62,555 bases of DNA from Komagataeibacter sp. FXV3. GTDB lineage: Bacteria > Pseudomonadota > Alphaproteobacteria > Acetobacterales > Acetobacteraceae. The DNA is taken from positions 1 through 62,555 of the forward strand of contig NZ_VWPI01000077.1 of the NCBI RefSeq assembly GCF_015155755.1. The letters run 5' to 3'. Below the pieces are notes generated by a model. The model was not told where the DNA came from. It made no database searches and was given only the letters and a program-made list of their open reading frames with translations. Made by a program: the position numbers and the translations under genes. The stretch's first letter is position 1, and each line of letters starts with the position of its first letter. Of this stretch, positions 19,239 through 30,096 are shown in pieces.

Positions 19239-19727
19239 TCATTCCGCGGCAGGAGCCTGCTGCTTCTGCGCCTTGACCTGCACCTTGCCACCCGCCTTTT
19301 CGACAGCGGCAACGGCGCCAGCCGAAGCACCCGACACTTCAATGGTCACGGCATGGTTCAGTTCACCATCCGCCAGCAGGCGGATACCGGCAAAGCGACC
19401 GGAACCGACCAGACCGGCCTTGACCAGGGTCTCTTCCGTCACGACAGCCTTGGCATCGACCTTGCCCGCCGCAATCGCCTTATCCAGAGTGCCCAGATTC
19501 ACAATCGCATATTCCTTGCGGAAAATGTTCTTGAATCCACGCTTGGGAAGACGACGGTAGATCGGCAGCTGACCGCCTTCAAAACCGTTCAGGGACACAC
19601 CGGAACGCGCCTTCTGACCCTTCACACCCTTGCCCGACGTCTTGCCCTTGCCAGAGCCGATGCCGCGACCAAGACGCTTCTTGGTGTAACGCGCGCCTTC
19701 GTTGTCACGAAGTTCGTTCAGGTTCAT
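19239..19727 (-). CDS. rplO: 50S ribosomal protein L15
   Basis: Large-subunit assembly protein, 162 residues. The family N-terminus [34 protein letters not shown] with its Gly/Lys-rich rRNA-binding extension is clear, as is [18 protein letters not shown]. The C-terminal tail is Ala/Lys-rich and ends QQAPAAE. It follows rpmD by one base and precedes the secY spacer, so it may be the last gene before the internal attenuator. Confidence 0.98.
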   Translation of the reverse strand: MNLNELRDNEGARYTKKRLGRGIGSGKGKTSGKGVKGQKARSGVSLNGFEGGQLPIYRRLPKRGFKNIFRKEYAIVNLGTLDKAIAAGKVDAKAVVTEETLVKAGLVGSGRFAGIRLLADGELNHAVTIEVSGASAGAVAAVEKAGGKVQVKAQKQQAPAAE

Positions 19728-19728
19728 C

Positions 19729-19917
19729 TCAATCCTCCACCTTGATCAGGTGGGACACCTTGCGGATCATACCGCGAACGGAAGGGGTATCCTCCAGTTC
19801 ACGCGTACGACCAATCTTGTTCAGGCCCAGACCAATCAGTGTCGCCTGCTGGCCCGGCTTCTGTCCGTTCCCGGAATGCACCTGGGTGACGCGCACTTTT
19901 GCCTTGGTATCAGACAT
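19729..19917 (-). CDS. rpmD: 50S ribosomal protein L30
   Basis: Small large-subunit protein, 62 residues, [18 protein letters not shown] onward. The conserved [23 protein letters not shown] motif identifies it. A longer open frame upstream is the rpsE coding region read in another frame. The start lies inside the end of rpsE, an eight-base overlap, and its stop is one base from rplO. Confidence 0.97.
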   Translation of the reverse strand: MSDTKAKVRVTQVHSGNGQKPGQQATLIGLGLNKIGRTRELEDTPSVRGMIRKVSHLIKVED

Positions 19918-20488
19918 CGGCCGTGGCCTCCGTCGTTGCCGTAGCTTCGCGACGTCCCAGGATATCCGAAACCTTCTTGCCACGGCGGTTGGCAACCGAA
20001 CGCGGGCTGGCGCAACGCTCCAGCGCGGCGAATGTCGCCTTCACCATGTTGTGCGGGTTCCGGGTCCCGAGGGACTTCGCCACCACGTCATTGATGCCCA
20101 GGCTTTCGAAGACTGCGCGCATCGGACCACCGGCAATGATGCCCGTGCCCGCATCAGCGGAACGCAGGACAACCTTGCCCGCACCGAAGTGACCGGCCAC
20201 ATCGTGATGCAGCGTACGGCCTTCCTTCATCGGAACGCGGATCATCGTCCGCTTGGCGCGATCGGTCGCCTTGCGGATTGCCTCGGGAACTTCACGGGCC
20301 TTGCCCGCACCGAACCCGACGCGCCCCTTCTGGTCGCCAACCACAACCAGGGCTGCGAATGCAAAGCGGCGACCGCCCTTTACAACCTTCGCAACGCGGT
20401 TGATCGTGACCAGCTTGTCGACCAGATCATCGCCTTCGCGATCGCGGTCGCGACCACCCCGGCCGCCTTCTCTCGGTTCACGTGCCAT
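19910..20488 (-). CDS. rpsE: 30S ribosomal protein S5
   Basis: Small-subunit protein important for decoding accuracy, 192 residues. The double-stranded-RNA-binding-like N-terminal domain shows [28 protein letters not shown], and the C-terminal domain has [26 protein letters not shown]. The N-terminal extension is rich in Arg, Gly and Asp, as in many alphaproteobacteria. It overlaps rpmD by eight bases. Confidence 0.98.
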   Translation of the reverse strand: MAREPREGGRGGRDRDREGDDLVDKLVTINRVAKVVKGGRRFAFAALVVVGDQKGRVGFGAGKAREVPEAIRKATDRAKRTMIRVPMKEGRTLHHDVAGHFGAGKVVLRSADAGTGIIAGGPMRAVFESLGINDVVAKSLGTRNPHNMVKATFAALERCASPRSVANRRGKKVSDILGRREATATTEATADV

Positions 20489-20505
20489 TATGCGTGACCC
20501 TTTCG

Positions 20506-20868
20506 TCAGAACGAGAGACCGCCCTCACGGGCAGCCTCCGCCAGGGCCTTGATACGCCCATGATAGAGATACGCGCCGCGGTCGAAAACGACCTTCGACA
20601 CACCTGCAGCCACTGCGCGTTCGGCCAGAAGCTTGCCAACTGCACCCGCCGCCTTGACGTCCGTGCCACCCTTGAGGGCGGTACGCAGGTCCTTGTCCAG
20701 GGTCGATGCCGCGGCCAGGGTACGGCCGGCAGCGTCGTCGATCACCTGCGCGTAGATGTTCTTGCCCGAACGGAACACCGACAGACGCGGACGGCCACCG
20801 CTCTTGCGGCGAAGCTGGAAACGCAGGCGCTGACGCCGCCGTTCCCGCAGATCCTTCTGCGTGCTCAT
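20506..20868 (-). CDS. rplR: 50S ribosomal protein L18
   Basis: 5S rRNA-binding protein, 120 residues. The [18 protein letters not shown] motif and the C-terminal [26 protein letters not shown] are the family signature. Its ATG shares one base with the rplF stop (TAATG), giving tight coupling. Confidence 0.98.
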   Translation of the reverse strand: MSTQKDLRERRRQRLRFQLRRKSGGRPRLSVFRSGKNIYAQVIDDAAGRTLAAASTLDKDLRTALKGGTDVKAAGAVGKLLAERAVAAGVSKVVFDRGAYLYHGRIKALAEAAREGGLSF

Positions 20869-21401
20869 TATTTCTTCTTACCTTCCTTGCGACGGATGGT
20901 TTCCGTTTCGTAACGGACACCCTTGCCCTTGTAGGGCTCGGGCTTGCGGAAGCTACGGATGTCAAGTGCGACCTGACCAACCCGCTGCTTGTCAATGCCT
21001 TCGACCGTGACCGCCGTGGGGCGGGGGGTCGTGATCTTGATCCCTGCGGGAATCGCATAAACGATGTCATGCGAATAACCGAGGTTCATGACCAGGTTCG
21101 TCCCCTGCACTGCGGCACGGTAACCTGTCCCGGAGATTTCCAGCGTCTTGGAAAACCCTTCGGACACGCCCTTGACCATACCCGCGATCAGGGAACGGGT
21201 TGTCCCCCACATCATGCGGGCCTGTGCCTGGGTATCGACCGGCTTGACGGCAACCTTGCCATCCGCAACATCAACCGAAACATGGCTGGACAGCGGCAGC
21301 TTGAGTTCACCCAGCTTGCCCTTTGCCGTCAGCACACCATCAGCAATGGAAACCTGAACGCCCGACGGTAATTCGACGGGATATTTGCCCACTCGCGACA
21401 T
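20868..21401 (-). CDS. rplF: 50S ribosomal protein L6
   Basis: Large-subunit protein near the factor-binding site, 177 residues, made of two related domains. [15 protein letters not shown] at the start and the C-terminal [25 protein letters not shown] are diagnostic. It stands ten bases after rpsH and is coupled to rplR. Confidence 0.98.
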   Translation of the reverse strand: MSRVGKYPVELPSGVQVSIADGVLTAKGKLGELKLPLSSHVSVDVADGKVAVKPVDTQAQARMMWGTTRSLIAGMVKGVSEGFSKTLEISGTGYRAAVQGTNLVMNLGYSHDIVYAIPAGIKITTPRPTAVTVEGIDKQRVGQVALDIRSFRKPEPYKGKGVRYETETIRRKEGKKK

Positions 21402-21411
21402 TTATCCCTCC

Positions 21412-21810
21412 TTAGAATACACGACAGAGGACTTCACCGCCAACATTGGCAGCGCGGGCCTCCGCGTCGGACAGGACACCGCGCGGCGTCGACAGGATCG
21501 ACACGCCCAGCCCGGCATACACACGCGGCAGTTCCTTGATCTTGGAATAGACGCGGCGTCCCGGCTTGGACACACGGTGGATTTCTTTGATGACCGGCTC
21601 ACCATCGAGATACTTCAGCTCGATGCGCAGCTGGGCCACACCTTTACGCAGTTCCTCGCGTGAGAAACCACGGATATATCCCTCGCGGCGCAGCGCCTCG
21701 AGAACACTGGCGCGCAGCTTGGAAGCTGGCGCCACGCAGGCAGCATGCCGTGCACGCTGCGCATTGCGGATCCGGGTGAGCAGATCACCCAAAGGATCAG
21801 AAAGTGACAT
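21412..21810 (-). CDS. rpsH: 30S ribosomal protein S8
   Basis: Central-domain 16S rRNA binder, 132 residues. MSLSDPLGDLLTRIRNAQRARH at the start and the C-terminal STPRGVLSDAEARAANVGGEVLCRVF are standard. In E. coli this protein represses the spc operon; no mRNA mimic of its rRNA site was identified here. It follows rpsN by 12 bases. Confidence 0.98.
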   Translation of the reverse strand: MSLSDPLGDLLTRIRNAQRARHAACVAPASKLRASVLEALRREGYIRGFSREELRKGVAQLRIELKYLDGEPVIKEIHRVSKPGRRVYSKIKELPRVYAGLGVSILSTPRGVLSDAEARAANVGGEVLCRVF

Positions 21811-21822
21811 CGTTCCCTGCCC

Positions 21823-22128
21823 TTACCAGCTCGATTTGACCATACCCGGGATCTGACCATTGGAGGCCAGGTCGCGCAGGGCGATACGGCAGAGTTCGAA
21901 CTTTCTGTAATTGGCGCGAGGACGCCCCGTCAACTTGCAGCGCAGACGCACGCGGACGCGCGAACCATTGCGAGGAAGTTCAGCAAGCTTGAGCGATGCA
22001 TCGAAGCGATCTTCAACCGGCAGAGACCGATCCATGATGATGTTCTTCAGTGCAGTCCGCTTAGCCCGGTCCCGGTTTGCCATGCGCTCGCGCTTGACAT
22101 TCCGGTTAACGGCGGAAATTTTGGCCAT
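21823..22128 (-). CDS. rpsN: 30S ribosomal protein S14, zinc-free type
   Basis: Head protein of the small subunit, 101 residues from [21 protein letters not shown]. It is the long form without the paired CxxC zinc ribbon; the core is [28 protein letters not shown] 17-residue upstream extension of the frame is not conserved and is excluded. It lies between rplE and rpsH as in most spc operons. Confidence 0.97.
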   Translation of the reverse strand: MAKISAVNRNVKRERMANRDRAKRTALKNIIMDRSLPVEDRFDASLKLAELPRNGSRVRVRLRCKLTGRPRANYRKFELCRIALRDLASNGQIPGMVKSSW

Positions 22129-22234
22129 GCCTTGTTTTACCCTCCGGAACCTGTCGGGCCAGTCCCAACGGTTTTCCAAACAACGTGTGTATTAGGTCTT
22201 CTGGACTTCAGACGGAAGCCCTTTCGCTACATTT

Positions 22235-22804
22235 TTATGCAGCGAAGGGCAGATCAAACGCCTTGAGCAGAGCCTTTGCTTCCGCATCCGTCTTCGCGGT
22301 GGTCACGAAGATGATGTCCATGCCACGGATTTCGTCGACCTTGTCGTATTCGATTTCCGGGAAGACAATCTGTTCCTTCAGGCCCATCGCAAAGTTACCA
22401 CGACCGTCGAAACCCTTGTTCGCCGGCAGCCCGCGGAAATCACGCACGCGCGGCAGGGCAATCGTCACGAAACGATCCAGGAACTCGAACATCTGCGCAC
22501 GACGCAGCGTCACCTTGCACCCGATCGGCAGCCCTTCACGGATCTTGAAACCGGCGATGGCCTTCTTGGCCACGGTCTTGACCGGCTTCTGACCTGCGAT
22601 CAGGGTCATTTCCTTGACGGCTGCATCCAGCTTCTTCTGATCGCCGGCAGCTTCGCCCACGCCCATGTTCAGGACAATCTTCTCAAGACGCGGAACCTGC
22701 ATCTCGTTCTTGTACCCGAACTGCTCACGCAGTTTCGCGCGCATCTCATCCTGATAGCGCTTCTGCATGCGCGGCACAGGACGGGCTTCTTTCACTTCAG
22801 ACAT
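22235..22804 (-). CDS. rplE: 50S ribosomal protein L5
   Basis: 5S rRNA-binding central protuberance protein, 189 residues from [49 protein letters not shown] and [21 protein letters not shown] are clear family blocks. The longer open frame upstream overlaps rplX and is excluded. A 106-bp spacer separates it from rpsN, larger than most gaps in this operon. Confidence 0.97.
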   Translation of the reverse strand: MSEVKEARPVPRMQKRYQDEMRAKLREQFGYKNEMQVPRLEKIVLNMGVGEAAGDQKKLDAAVKEMTLIAGQKPVKTVAKKAIAGFKIREGLPIGCKVTLRRAQMFEFLDRFVTIALPRVRDFRGLPANKGFDGRGNFAMGLKEQIVFPEIEYDKVDEIRGMDIIFVTTAKTDAEAKALLKAFDLPFAA

Positions 22805-22814
22805 ACCCGCCTCC

Positions 22815-23135
22815 TCAGCCTTCGATAACTTCGCCGGTCGCCTTGGCGACACGAACCTTGCGACCATCTTCCAGAACGCGGAAGCCGACCTTCGTCGGGT
22901 CACCGCTCTTGGGATCGATCAGCTTCAGGTTGGACAGGTGAACCGGCATTTCCTTCTGGATAATGCCACCCTGCTCACCCATGCGGGACGGACGGGTGTG
23001 ACGCTTCGCAATCGCCACGCCGCGCACAACAGCCTTGTTGGCTGCGGGCAGGACTGTAACAACCTCGCCACGGGTTCCCTTGGAACCACCGGTGGTGACC
23101 AGAACCTGATCACCCTTCTTGATACGAGCAGCCAT
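22815..23135 (-). CDS. rplX: 50S ribosomal protein L24
   Basis: Assembly-initiating protein, 106 residues, with the KOW motif [21 protein letters not shown] near the N-terminus and a basic central stretch ending in [20 protein letters not shown]. Its ATG shares one base with the rplN stop (TAATG). Confidence 0.98.
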   Translation of the reverse strand: MAARIKKGDQVLVTTGGSKGTRGEVVTVLPAANKAVVRGVAIAKRHTRPSRMGEQGGIIQKEMPVHLSNLKLIDPKSGDPTKVGFRVLEDGRKVRVAKATGEVIEG

Positions 23136-23503
23136 TACAGCACCTCCGGCGCCAGCGAGATGATCTTCATGAACTTGCGCGCACGCAGTTCGCGCACGAC
23201 CGGGCCAAAGATACGGGTGCCAATCGGCTCCTGCTGCTTGTTGATCAGCACGGCCGCGTTGCGGTCAAAGCGGATGGCGCTGCCGTCGGCGCGACGCACG
23301 GGGTAAGAGGTACGGACGATCACCGCCTGGTGTACGTCGCCCTTCTTGACCTTGCCGCGGGGGATGGCCTCCTTGACGGACACGACAATCACGTCGCCGA
23401 CCGAGGCAGTCTTCCGCTTGGAACCGCCCAGCACCTTGATGCACTGCACCTGACGGGCACCGGAATTGTCGGCCACGTCAAGGTTGGTCTCGGGATGGAT
23501 CAT
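23135..23503 (-). CDS. rplN: 50S ribosomal protein L14
   Basis: Subunit-interface protein, 122 residues, the exact usual bacterial length. [31 protein letters not shown] and [28 protein letters not shown] are diagnostic. It follows rpsQ by 15 bases and is coupled to rplX. Confidence 0.98.
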   Translation of the reverse strand: MIHPETNLDVADNSGARQVQCIKVLGGSKRKTASVGDVIVVSVKEAIPRGKVKKGDVHQAVIVRTSYPVRRADGSAIRFDRNAAVLINKQQEPIGTRIFGPVVRELRARKFMKIISLAPEVL

Positions 23504-23518
23504 GGTCTATGCCCTTCT

Positions 23519-23800
23519 TTACGCCTGCGCACCAGACGTGGCACCGGCGGCAGCCGTGAGCGGCTGGCCATTCCGGACAACGACAGTCCAGGTCTTGCGG
23601 CGGGAAATCGGCTTGCATTCTTCAATGCGCACCGTGTCGCCCACCTTGCATTCATTCAAGCCGTCATGCGCCGCATACTTTTTAGAGCGACGAATGAACT
23701 TCTTATACAACGGATGGATAACGCGACGATCGACAAGAACCGTTACGGTCTTGTCCATCTTGTCGCTGGTTACCCGTCCGGTCAGGACGCGCCTTGGCAT
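23519..23800 (-). CDS. rpsQ: 30S ribosomal protein S17
   Basis: Primary 16S rRNA binder with an OB fold, 93 residues. [42 protein letters not shown] is the family block. The C-terminal tail, [11 protein letters not shown], is slightly longer than in E. coli. It starts 13 bases after rpmC. Confidence 0.98.
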   Translation of the reverse strand: MPRRVLTGRVTSDKMDKTVTVLVDRRVIHPLYKKFIRRSKKYAAHDGLNECKVGDTVRIEECKPISRRKTWTVVVRNGQPLTAAAGATSGAQA

Positions 23801-23813
23801 CGCCCGTCTCCCT

Positions 23814-24050
23814 TCAGGACTTTACTGCCGGCGCGTGGCCAGCGGAACTCTTCTTCACAACCTCGGTTGCAACAGTCTTCACACGCGCGATTTCACGACG
23901 AACTTCGCGCATGCGGGACTGCCCCTCGGTCTGACCGGTCGCATGCTGAAACCGAAGATTGAACTGCTCGCGCTTCAGATCGACGAGAAGCGTATCCAGT
24001 TCTTCAACAGTCTTGGCACGCAGATCGGCCGGCTTTGTTGCCTTTGCCAT
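23814..24050 (-). CDS. rpmC: 50S ribosomal protein L29
   Basis: Tunnel-exit protein, 78 residues. The helical hairpin with [24 protein letters not shown] identifies it; it is a little longer than typical because of a Lys/Ala/Pro-rich tail. It starts one base after the rplP stop. Confidence 0.97.
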   Translation of the reverse strand: MAKATKPADLRAKTVEELDTLLVDLKREQFNLRFQHATGQTEGQSRMREVRREIARVKTVATEVVKKSSAGHAPAVKS

Positions 24051-24051
24051 C

Positions 24052-24468
24052 TCACGCCTCTCCGATACGGGTCACGAACTTGGTCTTGATCGGCAGCTTT
24101 GCCGCACCCAGAGCCAGCGCTTCACGCGCGACTTCCGGCGGCACGCCTTCAATCTCGAACAGGATACGACCCGGCTTCACACGAGCCACCCAGTATTCAG
24201 GCGACCCCTTGCCGGACCCCATACGCACTTCTGCGGGCTTTGTCGAGACCGGAAGATCAGGGAAAATCCGAATCCAGACACGACCGGCACGTTTCATGGC
24301 ACGGGTAATGGCACGACGGGCAGCTTCGATCTGGCGGGCAGTGATCCGTTCAGGCTGCAGAGCCTTCAGGCCAAAAGCCCCAAAATTCAGGGTTGTGCCA
24401 CCCTTGGCCAACCCATGAATACGCCCCTTGTGGGCCTTGCGGTACTTTGTCCGCTTGGGAGAAAGCAT
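24052..24468 (-). CDS. rplP: 50S ribosomal protein L16
   Basis: Large-subunit protein near the A site, 138 residues. [24 protein letters not shown] and [21 protein letters not shown] are diagnostic. It follows rpsC after 54 bp and precedes rpmC by one base. Confidence 0.98.
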   Translation of the reverse strand: MLSPKRTKYRKAHKGRIHGLAKGGTTLNFGAFGLKALQPERITARQIEAARRAITRAMKRAGRVWIRIFPDLPVSTKPAEVRMGSGKGSPEYWVARVKPGRILFEIEGVPPEVAREALALGAAKLPIKTKFVTRIGEA

Positions 24469-24522
24469 TTTCTAAATCCTCACGCGCCGCCTGGCGCATT
24501 TAGGTCCATTGGACCCCGCAGA

Positions 24523-25200
24523 TTAGCGCTGCGGGGCCTGTTCGGCGGCGCGACGGTCCTGCGCCAGCGGATCATGGGCAAGAATCTCACCCTTGAAGAT
24601 CCAGACCTTCACACCACAGGTGCCATAGGTCGTCTTGGCGGTCGCCACACCATAATCAATGTCCGCACGCAGCGTATGCAGCGGCACGCGGCCTTCACGA
24701 TACCACTCGACACGTGCGATTTCCGCACCGCCCAGACGGCCGGAGCAGTTGATCCGGATCCCCTGCGCACCCAGGCGCATGGCGGACTGCACGGCACGCT
24801 TCATGGCGCGACGGAAGGCAACACGACGTTCGAGCTGCTGGGCAATGTTCTCGGCCACCAGGGTCGCATCGATTTCCGGCTTGCGGATTTCGACGATGTT
24901 CAGCGCGACGTCGGTCTTGGCCATGCGGGCCAGATCCTTGCGCAGCACATCGATGTCCTGGCCCTTCTTGCCGATCACGACGCCCGGACGGGCCGCGTAG
25001 ATGGTCACGCGCGGCTTCTTGGCCGGGCGTTCGATCACAACGCGGGATACACCGGCACCGGACAGCTTGCGGCGCAGGTAGGACCGCAGCTTCAGGTCAT
25101 CATGCAGCAGACGCGCATAATCGGCATCAGCATACCAGCGGCTGTCCCATGTCCGGTTAATACCGAGCCGCAGCCCGATCGGATTAACTTTATGTCCCAT
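24523..25200 (-). CDS. rpsC: 30S ribosomal protein S3
   Basis: mRNA-entry protein of the small-subunit head, 225 residues. [25 protein letters not shown] at the start, the KH-domain loop IGKKGQDI and the C-terminal [11 protein letters not shown] identify it. It lies three bases after rplV. Confidence 0.98.
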   Translation of the reverse strand: MGHKVNPIGLRLGINRTWDSRWYADADYARLLHDDLKLRSYLRRKLSGAGVSRVVIERPAKKPRVTIYAARPGVVIGKKGQDIDVLRKDLARMAKTDVALNIVEIRKPEIDATLVAENIAQQLERRVAFRRAMKRAVQSAMRLGAQGIRINCSGRLGGAEIARVEWYREGRVPLHTLRADIDYGVATAKTTYGTCGVKVWIFKGEILAHDPLAQDRRAAEQAPQR

Positions 25201-25203
25201 GGA

Positions 25204-25605
25204 TCAGGCCGCCTTCTTTTCGGTTTCAGCTTCGGGCTTCTTTTCCGCCACAACGATGGTCAGGTGGCTGAAGAACTTCTCGATGCGGGCCGAACGGCCA
25301 CGACCACGTGCGTGGAAACGACGCATCACGATCGACTTGCCCACTTCTGCACGGGCAACAACCAGCTGGTCAACGTCCAGCTGATGGTTGTTCTCGGCGT
25401 TGGCGATCGCGCTTTCCAGGGTCTTCTTGACCTGCTGGGCGATACGACGCTTGGAGAATGTGAGGGTGGCGATCGCCTGCGCAGCCGGCTTGTTGCGGAT
25501 CAGACCCGCAACAAGGTTCAGCTTGCGTGGGCTGATGCGGATGTTCCGCGTCAGCGCCTGCGCCTCGGTTTCCGCGAGCGTGCGCGGATGCTTAGGCTTG
25601 CTCAT
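25204..25605 (-). CDS. rplV: 50S ribosomal protein L22
   Basis: Exit-tunnel protein, 133 residues. The conserved beta-hairpin end [26 protein letters not shown] is intact, with no loop duplication or deletion of the macrolide-resistance type. The C-terminus has a Glu/Lys-rich extension. It sits two bases after rpsS. Confidence 0.98.
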   Translation of the reverse strand: MSKPKHPRTLAETEAQALTRNIRISPRKLNLVAGLIRNKPAAQAIATLTFSKRRIAQQVKKTLESAIANAENNHQLDVDQLVVARAEVGKSIVMRRFHARGRGRSARIEKFFSHLTIVVAEKKPEAETEKKAA

Positions 25606-25607
25606 GA

Positions 25608-25886
25608 TCAGCCCCGCTTCGCTTTCTTGTCCGAAGAATGACCCGTGAAGGTACGGGTCGGTGAAAACTCACCGAACTTGTGCCCCACCATATTCTCGGA
25701 AACCTGCACGGGCAGGAATTTGTGCCCGTTATAGACGCCGAACGTCAGTCCGACGAACTGCGGCAGGATGGTGGATCGACGCGACCAGATCTTGATCACT
25801 TCGTTACGGCCCGACGCGCGCGATGCATCGGCTTTGTTCAGCAGATACCCGTCCACGAACGGGCCCTTCCAGACGGAACGTGCCAT
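25608..25886 (-). CDS. rpsS: 30S ribosomal protein S19
   Basis: Head protein that forms bridges with L5, 92 residues. [16 protein letters not shown] and [40 protein letters not shown] are the family sequence. It stands between rplB and rplV with gaps of 12 and two bases. Confidence 0.98.
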   Translation of the reverse strand: MARSVWKGPFVDGYLLNKADASRASGRNEVIKIWSRRSTILPQFVGLTFGVYNGHKFLPVQVSENMVGHKFGEFSPTRTFTGHSSDKKAKRG

Positions 25887-25898
25887 CTTAAATGCCCC

Positions 25899-26729
25899 TT
25901 ACTTGCCGGTCTTCCGGCGACGGATGATCAGACTGTCCGTACGCTTGTTGACCCTGGTCTTGTAACCCTTAGTCGGCTTGCCCCATGGCGTAACCGGATG
26001 ACGACCGCCCGAGGTCCGTCCTTCACCACCACCATGCGGATGGTCAACCGGGTTCATGACGACACCACGGTTATGCGGACGGCGGCCCAGCCAGCGGTTG
26101 CGGCCTGCCTTGCCCAGATGCTGGTTCATGTTGTCCGGGTTGGACACGGCACCAATGGTGGCCATGCACTCCGCACGGACGACACGCAGCTCACCGGACT
26201 GCAGCTTGATCTGGGCATAGCCCACATCCTTGCCGACCAGCTGTGCATAGGTGCCAGCGGAACGGGCGATCTTGCCACCACCACCGGCCTTGAGCTCGAT
26301 GTTGTGGATGATCGTACCCACCGGAACCGACGACAGGGGCATTGCATTGCCCGGCTTGATATCGGCGCGGGTGCCAGCAACAACCTGATCGCCTACCTTC
26401 AGACGCTGCGGTGCGATGATGTAGGCCAGCTCGCCATCTTCGTACTTGATGAGGGCGATGAAGGCCGTACGGTTCGGATCGTATTCCAGACGTTCCACCG
26501 TGCCGACCACGTCGAACTTGCGACGCTTGAAATCAACATAGCGGTAGGACTGCTTGTGTCCGCCACCGATGAAACGCGAGGTGGTGCGGCCGTGGTTGTT
26601 ACGACCGCCGCTCTTGTTCTTCCCCTCGGTCAGGCCCTTGACGGGCTTGCCTTTCCACAGCTCCTTGCGGTCGATCAGAACCGTTCCGCGCAGGCTGGGG
26701 GTAACTGGATTAAAGTGCTTCAATGCCAT
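25899..26729 (-). CDS. rplB: 50S ribosomal protein L2
   Basis: Peptidyl-transferase-region protein, 276 residues. The conserved loop [36 protein letters not shown], including the functionally important His, is intact, as is the N-terminal [17 protein letters not shown]. It begins 16 bases after the rplW stop. Confidence 0.99.
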   Translation of the reverse strand: MALKHFNPVTPSLRGTVLIDRKELWKGKPVKGLTEGKNKSGGRNNHGRTTSRFIGGGHKQSYRYVDFKRRKFDVVGTVERLEYDPNRTAFIALIKYEDGELAYIIAPQRLKVGDQVVAGTRADIKPGNAMPLSSVPVGTIIHNIELKAGGGGKIARSAGTYAQLVGKDVGYAQIKLQSGELRVVRAECMATIGAVSNPDNMNQHLGKAGRNRWLGRRPHNRGVVMNPVDHPHGGGEGRTSGGRHPVTPWGKPTKGYKTRVNKRTDSLIIRRRKTGK

Positions 26730-26745
26730 TTCTTGTCACCCCACG

Positions 26746-27081
26746 TCAGACCAGCTTCGCGGTCAGGTCGATGGACTGACCTTCAGCAAGCTGGACAAAC
26801 GCCTTCTTCACATCCGAACGCTGGCCGGGACGTCCCTTGAAGCGCTTGGCCTTACCCTTCTGGATGAGCGTGTTGACACCCAGAACCTTCACGCCAAACA
26901 GCGTCTCGACCGCTACCTTGATTTCCGGCTTCGTCGCATCGATCGCAACCTTGAAACCGACCTGATTCTTCTCGGACAGGGCCGTAGCCTTTTCCGTGAT
27001 CAGGGGCGCGCGGATGATGTCGTACATCGCTTCGCGCGACATGCGTTCCGCCTTCTTGCGGATTGCCAGGATGTTGGTCAT
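26746..27081 (-). CDS. rplW: 50S ribosomal protein L23
   Basis: Exit-tunnel protein and docking site for trigger factor and SRP, 111 residues. [26 protein letters not shown] is diagnostic. The ATG at 27081 overlaps the rplD stop as ATGA and is taken as the start; an internal Met at residue 14 is a possible alternative that would remove a basic N-terminal extension not seen in E. coli. Confidence 0.96.
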   Translation of the reverse strand: MTNILAIRKKAERMSREAMYDIIRAPLITEKATALSEKNQVGFKVAIDATKPEIKVAVETLFGVKVLGVNTLIQKGKAKRFKGRPGQRSDVKKAFVQLAEGQSIDLTAKLV

Positions 27082-27692
27082 GCCAGACGCTCCTTCAGTC
27101 CCTCAACACCTGCGCGGGTAATAGCCAGCACATCGTGGTTCAGGATGTCATAGACATTCGCGCCGATGGTCGGGAGAATATCGATTTTCGGAAGGTTGCG
27201 CGCGGCACGGCCGAAGTTTTCCTCAACGGCGGCATCCACGATCAGGGCGGATGTCCAGCCCAGAACCTTCAGCTTCTTCGCAAGCTCAGCAGACTTGCCC
27301 GAGGCGGTCGCGGCATCAAGCACGACCAGCTTCCCTTCCGCCGCTTTCTGCGACAGCGCCGAGATCAGGCCCAGACGCCGTACCTTCTTGGGCAGGTCAT
27401 AGCCATGGTCGCGCACGACCGGGCCATGAACCACACCACCGGTGCGGTACTGCGGCGAACGCAGCGAACCCTGACGGGCGCTGCCGGTGCCCTTCTGGCG
27501 GTACGGCTTCTTGGTCGTGCCGGAGATTTCCCCCATGCCCTTGACCTTGTGCGTACCCGCCCGGCGCTTTGCCAGCTGCCAGTGCACCACGCGCGCCATG
27601 ATGTCCGTGCGCGGGGTTGCGGCGAAAATCTCGTCGGGAAGGCTGGCCTTGCCTGCGCTTCCGTTATCGAGGGTTTTGATATCGTAATCCAT
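27078..27692 (-). CDS. rplD: 50S ribosomal protein L4
   Basis: Exit-tunnel protein, 204 residues. The extended loop [34 protein letters not shown] and [23 protein letters not shown] are intact. In gammaproteobacteria L4 represses the S10 operon; whether it does so here is unknown. It is coupled to rplW by a four-base overlap. Confidence 0.98.
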   Translation of the reverse strand: MDYDIKTLDNGSAGKASLPDEIFAATPRTDIMARVVHWQLAKRRAGTHKVKGMGEISGTTKKPYRQKGTGSARQGSLRSPQYRTGGVVHGPVVRDHGYDLPKKVRRLGLISALSQKAAEGKLVVLDAATASGKSAELAKKLKVLGWTSALIVDAAVEENFGRAARNLPKIDILPTIGANVYDILNHDVLAITRAGVEGLKERLA

Positions 27693-27704
27693 TGCCCTCT
27701 ATCC

Positions 27705-28388
27705 TCAGCCCGCAGCCTCAACCAGGGCCGCCGGATACGGCGCCTCGGCATGACGGGCCTTCTTGATCGCATCACGAACCAGAACCGATTCATTCTTTCC
27801 GCCCGGCACGGAGCCGCGGATCATGATCAGGTTCTTTTCGGCGTCAACAGCCGCAATCTCGAGGTTCAGCGTGGTCACACGCTCGGAACCGAGATGGCCG
27901 GCCATCTTCTTGTTCTTGAAAACCTTGCCCGGATCCTGACGGTTACCCGTCGAACCGTGCGAACGGTGACTGATCGAGACACCGTGGGTGGCTTCGAGAC
28001 CGGCAAAGTTCCAGCGCTTCATCGCGCCGGCAAAACCCTTACCCTTGCTGGTGCCGGTAACGTCCACCTTCTGTCCCACCACAAAATGGGTAGCGGACAG
28101 AGAAGCCCCGACTTCCAGGACGGCGTCATCCGCAACGCGGAATTCAGCCAGCTTCTTCTTGGGCTCGACCTTGGCCTTGGCAAAATGGCCGCGGTTCGGC
28201 TTCGACACATTTTTGACCTTGGCCTTGCCCGAACCAAGCTGGACGGCGGTGTAGCCATCACGCTCGGTCGTACGGACATCAACCACCTGCAGATCATCAA
28301 CCTGCAGGACAGTCACCGGCACATGTGTGCCGTCTTCCTTGAACAGCCGGGTCATACCCAGCTTTTTTGCGATCAATCCGGTGCGCAT
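27705..28388 (-). CDS. rplC: 50S ribosomal protein L3
   Basis: Large-subunit assembly protein, 227 residues from [20 protein letters not shown]. The Gly/His-rich loop near the peptidyl-transferase centre, [28 protein letters not shown], is clear. Ten extra upstream residues in frame overlap rpsJ territory and are excluded. The tail [18 protein letters not shown] is of alphaproteobacterial type. Confidence 0.97.
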   Translation of the reverse strand: MRTGLIAKKLGMTRLFKEDGTHVPVTVLQVDDLQVVDVRTTERDGYTAVQLGSGKAKVKNVSKPNRGHFAKAKVEPKKKLAEFRVADDAVLEVGASLSATHFVVGQKVDVTGTSKGKGFAGAMKRWNFAGLEATHGVSISHRSHGSTGNRQDPGKVFKNKKMAGHLGSERVTTLNLEIAAVDAEKNLIMIRGSVPGGKNESVLVRDAIKKARHAEAPYPAALVEAAG

Positions 28389-28398
28389 CGTCTGGACC

Positions 28399-28707
28399 TT
28401 AGAGTTTAATCTCGACATCCACGCCAGCGGCGAGGTCGAGTTTCATGAGAGCGTCCACGGTCTGCGGGGTCGGCTCGACAATGTCGAGCAGCCGGCGATG
28501 GGTCCGAATTTCGAACTGCTCGCGGCTTTTCTTATCCACGTGGGGGGAGCGGTTCACGGTGAACCGTTCAATATGCGTCGGCAGCGGGATAGGACCCCGA
28601 ACCCGCGCACCCGTACGCTTCGCCGTGTTGACGATCTCTTTCGTGCTGTTGTCAAGCACCCGATGATCGTACGCCTTCAGGCGAATGCGGATGTTCTGGT
28701 TGTCCAT
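28399..28707 (-). CDS. rpsJ: 30S ribosomal protein S10
   Basis: Head protein that also serves as NusE in antitermination, 102 residues. [21 protein letters not shown] and [39 protein letters not shown] are standard. It is the first gene of the S10 operon, 105 bp after tuf, with a hairpin in the spacer. Confidence 0.98.
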   Translation of the reverse strand: MDNQNIRIRLKAYDHRVLDNSTKEIVNTAKRTGARVRGPIPLPTHIERFTVNRSPHVDKKSREQFEIRTHRRLLDIVEPTPQTVDALMKLDLAAGVDVEIKL

Positions 28708-28763
28708 CTTTCTGTTTCAGTCCAACTTTACCTGATTCGGGGGAACCCGATCCGCAATGGAAA

Positions 28764-28790
28764 CCCGGCCGGATCGCTCCGACCGGGATG
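28764..28790 (-). terminator. Hairpin between tuf and rpsJ
   Basis: CCCGGCCGGA and TCCGACCGGG (one mismatch) enclose a four-base loop and on the minus strand the stem runs into GTTTCC (the stem GGG, then TTTCC). It may be a weak terminator or attenuator after tuf, leaving the S10 operon partly independent. The T-run is too short for certainty. Confidence 0.4.
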
Positions 28791-28812
28791 CCACACTTCA
28801 GTTATTGTCCAA

Positions 28813-30003
28813 TCACGCCGTGATGGAAGCAACAACACCTGCACCAACGGTGCGGCCACCTTCGCGAATAGCGAAGCGCAGGCCTTCATCCATGGCGATC
28901 GGAGCGATCAGCTCCACATCCATGGCGACGTTATCGCCAGGCATGACCATTTCCGTGCCTTCCGGCAGGTGAACGACGCCGGTGACGTCGGTCGTGCGGA
29001 AATAGAACTGCGGACGATAGTTGGTGAAGAACGGCGTGTGACGGCCACCCTCTTCCTTCGTCAGGATGTAGGCTTCAGCCTTGAACTTGGTGTGCGGGGT
29101 GATGGAACCCGGCTTCGCCAGCACCTGGCCACGCTCAACGTCTTCACGCTTCGTGCCACGCAGCAGCGCGCCGATGTTGTCACCTGCTTCACCGCGATCA
29201 AGCAGCTTGCGGAACATTTCAACGCCGGTCACGGTCGTCTTCTGCGTCGGACGCAGACCAACGATCTCGATTTCGTCGCCAACGTTCACGGCGCCACGCT
29301 CGACACGGCCCGTCACCACAGTGCCACGACCGGAGATGGAGAACACGTCTTCGATCGGCATCAGGAACGGACGGTCAATCGGACGTTCCGGCTGCGGGAT
29401 GTATTCGTCAACCGCGTTCATCAGGTCCATGACGCGGTTTTCACCAACTTCCGGATCGCCATCTTCCAGCGTCACCAGGGCAGAACCCTTGATGATGGGG
29501 ATATCGTCGCCGGGGAACTGGTAAGCGGACAGCAGCTCACGCACTTCCATTTCGACGAGTTCCAGCAGTTCCGGATCGTCAACCTGGTCAACCTTGTTCA
29601 GGAACACGACCAGCGCCGGCACGCCAACCTGGCGGGCAAGCAGGATGTGCTCACGGGTCTGCGGCATCGGGCCGTCAGCAGCGGACACAACCAGGATCGC
29701 GCCGTCCATCTGCGCGGCACCGGTGATCATGTTCTTCACATAGTCAGCATGGCCGGGGCAGTCGACGTGTGCGTAGTGACGCTTCGCGGTCTCGTACTCG
29801 ACGTGCGCGGTCGAGATGGTGATGCCACGGGCGCGTTCTTCAGGTGCGGCGTCGATCATGTCGTACGCCTTGAATTCCGCACCACCGGCCTTCGCCAGCG
29901 TCTTGGTGATAGCAGCGGTCAGCGAGGTCTTGCCGTGATCGACGTGACCAATCGTGCCGATGTTGCAGTGCGGCTTATTCCGCTCAAATTTAGCCTTTGC
30001 CAT
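28813..30003 (-). CDS. tuf: Translation elongation factor Tu
   Basis: GTPase that delivers aminoacyl-tRNA to the ribosome, 396 residues. G1 GHVDHGKT (about 18-25), switch-[10 protein letters not shown] and the NKVD guanine-specificity motif are intact, and domains 2 and 3 are complete. It directly follows rpsG with only 93 bp between, where fusA normally stands. Only this copy is in the window. Confidence 0.99.
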   Translation of the reverse strand: MAKAKFERNKPHCNIGTIGHVDHGKTSLTAAITKTLAKAGGAEFKAYDMIDAAPEERARGITISTAHVEYETAKRHYAHVDCPGHADYVKNMITGAAQMDGAILVVSAADGPMPQTREHILLARQVGVPALVVFLNKVDQVDDPELLELVEMEVRELLSAYQFPGDDIPIIKGSALVTLEDGDPEVGENRVMDLMNAVDEYIPQPERPIDRPFLMPIEDVFSISGRGTVVTGRVERGAVNVGDEIEIVGLRPTQKTTVTGVEMFRKLLDRGEAGDNIGALLRGTKREDVERGQVLAKPGSITPHTKFKAEAYILTKEEGGRHTPFFTNYRPQFYFRTTDVTGVVHLPEGTEMVMPGDNVAMDVELIAPIAMDEGLRFAIREGGRTVGAGVVASITA

Positions 30004-30018
30004 CGTTTTCTCCGTTAA

Positions 30019-30035
30019 CTCGGCCTCGTGCCGAG
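30019..30035 (-). repeat. Small hairpin in the rpsG-tuf spacer
   Basis: CTCGGC-CTCGT-GCCGAG stands about 15 bases before the tuf start. It has no T-run, so a role in mRNA processing or stability is more likely than termination. It marks the point where fusA is absent. Confidence 0.5.
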
Positions 30036-30096
30036 AGTCGGGTTGGAAAGTTCCGTTTCGGAAGCCGGGCAGGTCAATAGACCGGCCAGACCGCCT

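Noticed and set aside
17785-19560. A 591-codon plus-strand frame antisense to secY and rplO
   Set aside because: Shadow of two conserved genes; no support for coding.
23959-25641. A 560-codon plus-strand frame antisense to rpmC through rplV
   Set aside because: It crosses five real ribosomal-protein genes and is explained by codon bias.
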